A stretch of DNA of 7,269 bases from Methanosarcinales archaeon (lineage in GTDB: Archaea; Halobacteriota; Syntropharchaeia; Alkanophagales; Methanospirareceae). Made by a program: the position numbers and the translations under genes. Positions within the stretch are counted from its first letter, which is position 1, and each line of letters begins with the position of its first letter. Below are positions 5,899 to 7,269 of the stretch, in pieces. A model generated the notes under the pieces. It saw nothing but the letters and a program-made list of their open reading frames with translations. It was not told the origin of the DNA and made no database searches. Location of the stretch: NCBI GenBank assembly GCA_016649585.1, contig JAENXH010000061.1, positions 1 through 7,269 on the forward strand, in the 5' to 3' direction.

Positions 5899-6345
5899 AT
5901 GGCAAAAATAAATTATGTTTATTGGAAGGATAAAATCGGCGGCGAGACAGAGAAGCAGGAGTTAGAGGCGTTCAGCTACGGCTTCACCGTCGGTCCGCAT
6001 GGCGAATGGGAAATGCTCATCGCAAAGGAGGATAAAGAAGTGAAGAAAAACGAACTCGTGAACATAAAGATAGAAGAAATAGAGTTCCCTCCAAAGGCGA
6101 TGGTCTTACCCTGCAACATAATGCGACACGCACTTGGTATAGTATCTTCGCTGGCAGCGGTGGGAGAGCCGAAGAGTGTAGAGGAAAGGAGAGTTATGGA
6201 CGAAGCTCTTTTTCACCCGATATGCGACGGCGTAGTGAATAAAGGGGACTTACTCAGTGTTGTAAACATATTTTATGCCTCGGTCGAGCGAAGACTTGCG
6301 CGAGGAGCTGCGGAAAAGTGGCTAAGCGAGAGATACAGATATTAG
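5899..6345 (+). CDS. Conserved archaeal protein, possibly DUF22 family
   Basis: A 148-residue soluble protein of unknown function. It reads like the archaeal DUF22 family: a central stretch with WEMLIAKEDKEVKKNELVNIKI (37-58), then PPKAMVLPCNIMRHALG (64-80), and a C-terminal DGVVNKGDLLSVVNIF (110-125), the part that most suggests this family. The assignment is from memory of the pattern, so it is moderate. No catalytic residues are known, and one conserved-looking Cys (72) and His (77) may matter. The protein is predicted mostly beta, with a terminal helix (about 126-148) rich in Arg and Glu. Its last 28 bases overlap the start of the next gene in another frame, which suggests coupled translation with that P-loop protein. 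Confidence 0.7.
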   Translation: MAKINYVYWKDKIGGETEKQELEAFSYGFTVGPHGEWEMLIAKEDKEVKKNELVNIKIEEIEFPPKAMVLPCNIMRHALGIVSSLAAVGEPKSVEERRVMDEALFHPICDGVVNKGDLLSVVNIFYASVERRLARGAAEKWLSERYRY

Positions 6346-6896
6346 CATTTGTCGGCGCACCTGCAGCGGGAAAGACCGTTGCAGCAGCAGTTGCAAAGGA
6401 GATGAGCATTCCTATCATCACGATGGGAAACGTGATAAGGTGGGAGTTACAACGGCGAAAGCTATCGTTAAGTGACGCAAATGCAGGCAGAGTTGCAAAT
6501 GAGCTGCGAGAGCGGGAAGGGATGGATGCAATTGCAAGGCGGTGCATCCCGCGTATAAAGGATATAACGGACAAAGAGGGGAAAAGAGCAAAAAAGCCCA
6601 TCATCGTGATAGATGGAATAAGAGGCTTAGCAGAAGTAGAAACGTTCGAGAAAGAATTTGGTACAGATTTCATTCTTGTGAGAATCGAGGCACCGCTTGT
6701 CCTTAGGTATAATCGAATAAAAACCCGTGGTAGGGGAGATGATCTGCTAAATATCGAGCAATTTAAAGAGCGCGAGGAACGAGAGAACCGGTGGGGTATG
6801 GGCGAAGCGATGGAAAAAGCCGACAAGGTTATAATGAATGAGGGTTCTTTGGAGGAGTTTAAAGAACAGATAAAAAGGATTTTAACTGGTGTATAA
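6318..6896 (+). CDS. UPF0200 family nucleoside-monophosphate-kinase-like P-loop protein
   Basis: A 192-residue cytosolic protein with the fold of adenylate/dephospho-CoA kinases. The P-loop GAPAAGKT is at 13-20. ITMGNVIRWEL (34-44) corresponds to the substrate-binding region. NELREREGMDAIARR (61-75) is typical of the archaeal UPF0200 group. IIVIDGIRG (95-103) is the Walker-B-like strand, TRGRGDD (136-142) the lid, and ADKVIMNEGSLEEFKEQI (168-185) the usual kinase end. The true substrate is unknown. The start is GTG 6318, since a GAGGAG at 6302-6307 lies 10 bases before it and the P-loop follows after only 12 residues. It overlaps the upstream gene by 28 bases. A dephospho-CoA kinase role would be a reasonable guess but is unproven, since a DUF359 protein has been assigned that step in archaea. 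Confidence 0.85.
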   Translation: MAKREIQILAFVGAPAAGKTVAAAVAKEMSIPIITMGNVIRWELQRRKLSLSDANAGRVANELREREGMDAIARRCIPRIKDITDKEGKRAKKPIIVIDGIRGLAEVETFEKEFGTDFILVRIEAPLVLRYNRIKTRGRGDDLLNIEQFKEREERENRWGMGEAMEKADKVIMNEGSLEEFKEQIKRILTGV

Positions 6897-6946
6897 CGGG
6901 TAAAAATCTATAACCTTTTTATACTCTATAATTTAAATTATAGATT
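6897..6946 (+). promoter_or_regulatory. Promoter with 20-bp palindromic operator candidate
   Basis: TTTTTATA (6916-6923) is a TATA-like box. Directly after it, 6925-6944 is a perfect palindrome with half-site TCTATAATTT. The ATG follows at 6947, so the palindrome spans the predicted transcription start. The half-site core TCTATAA also occurs at 6907-6913, exactly 18 bases before its copy in the palindrome. A protein bound here would block RNA polymerase or TFB. The gene product begins with a helix-turn-helix, which makes autoregulation plausible. The palindrome might instead act as a weak terminator hairpin for the gene before it. Confidence 0.5.
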
Positions 6947-7269
6947 ATGAGGGTAAAAGATCGGATCCCTGAAAAAGGGGAGCTGAAGGTACTTTTTGAA
7001 AGGGGACTAAAATTAGGCCAAGTCGCTGATCAGCTCGGTATGGATTCACCGAAGATTTCATACTGGAAAACCAAATACGGACTCACAAGGCAGGGCAGCG
7101 AGGTCGAAGAATGGATAAACGAACATCCCGATGTAAAGAGAGCGTTTGCATCAATGGGTAAGAATTCTAAGCGAGTTTATTACACTCACTTACGCAAATA
7201 TTGTTTTTGGTGCGATAAAGAACCAGAAGAACTATGGGAAGAAGATAAAAAAATAGCACAGGACAGAGT
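6947..7269 (+). CDS. HTH protein with tyrosine-recombinase-like N-terminal domain (partial, 3' end outside)
   Basis: An open frame from ATG 6947 runs off the window after 107 complete codons. Residues about 10-46 (GELKVLFERGLKLGQVADQLGMDSPKISYWKTKYGL) form a helix-turn-helix of the resolvase/sigma-like kind that binds DNA by its second helix. Residues 51-107 (EVEEWINEHP, SKRVYYTHLRKYCFWCDKEPEELW) resemble the SAM-like core-binding domain at the start of tyrosine recombinases/integrases, with the usual 'T/Y-x-x-x-L-x-x-F/Y' helix and 'P-E-E-L'. The catalytic domain (R...HxxR...Y) would lie beyond the window, so the recombinase call is inference. C86 and C89 form a CX2C pair with no visible partner. 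The ATG is a few bases after the palindrome and there is no ribosome site, so it is probably leaderless. Confidence 0.65.
   Translation, partial: MRVKDRIPEKGELKVLFERGLKLGQVADQLGMDSPKISYWKTKYGLTRQGSEVEEWINEHPDVKRAFASMGKNSKRVYYTHLRKYCFWCDKEPEELWEEDKKIAQDR

Noticed and set aside
6254..6826. Minus-strand open frame of 190 codons opposite the UPF0200 gene
   Set aside because: The plus strand has a clear P-loop kinase-like protein, while the reverse product is Ser/Arg-rich shadow sequence.

Overview
The window looks archaeal, most likely from a euryarchaeal methanogen or methane-oxidising lineage; that lineage is inferred, not shown. The signs are two tRNA genes without encoded CCA, one of them a C1:G72 tRNA-Tyr with an intron between positions 37 and 38. 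TATA-like boxes stand in place of bacterial -35/-10 elements, several genes have almost no leader, and there is a UPF0200 P-loop protein and a protein resembling DUF22. Coding density is ordinary and most genes are on the plus strand.

Positions 1-672 are the non-coding, repeat-rich part. They hold the last 21 codons of a membrane-anchored protein, a strong hairpin/T-tract terminator overlapping its stop codon, a MITE-like imperfect palindrome (167-331), an intronless tRNA-Trp (381-454) and a second, AT-rich imperfect palindrome (495-644).

Positions 673-3545 hold two molybdenum/tungsten cofactor genes around an unrelated gene: moaB on the minus strand, a divergent stomatin-like SPFH gene, then moeA. 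MoaB adenylylates molybdopterin and MoeA inserts the metal, so the pair covers the last two steps of cofactor assembly. The stomatin gene has no NfeD partner beside it.

Positions 3546-6896 begin with a promoter and an intron-containing tRNA-Tyr. An M42 aminopeptidase starts 10 bases after the tRNA. A radical SAM activating enzyme (NrdG2-like), an unrecognised 110-residue protein, a DUF22-like protein and a UPF0200 nucleotide-kinase-like protein follow. The first three coding genes are nearly contiguous, and the last two overlap by 28 bases, which suggests translational coupling.

Positions 6897-7269 contain a promoter with a perfect 20-bp palindrome just before a gene that runs off the window. 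Its first 107 residues are a helix-turn-helix followed by what looks like the N-terminal core-binding domain of a tyrosine recombinase. This is the best hint of accessory or mobile DNA here. I see no clear undescribed multi-gene system. The most notable points are the palindrome/HTH-recombinase unit, the ambiguous tRNA-Tyr intron fold and the two palindromic repeats around tRNA-Trp.
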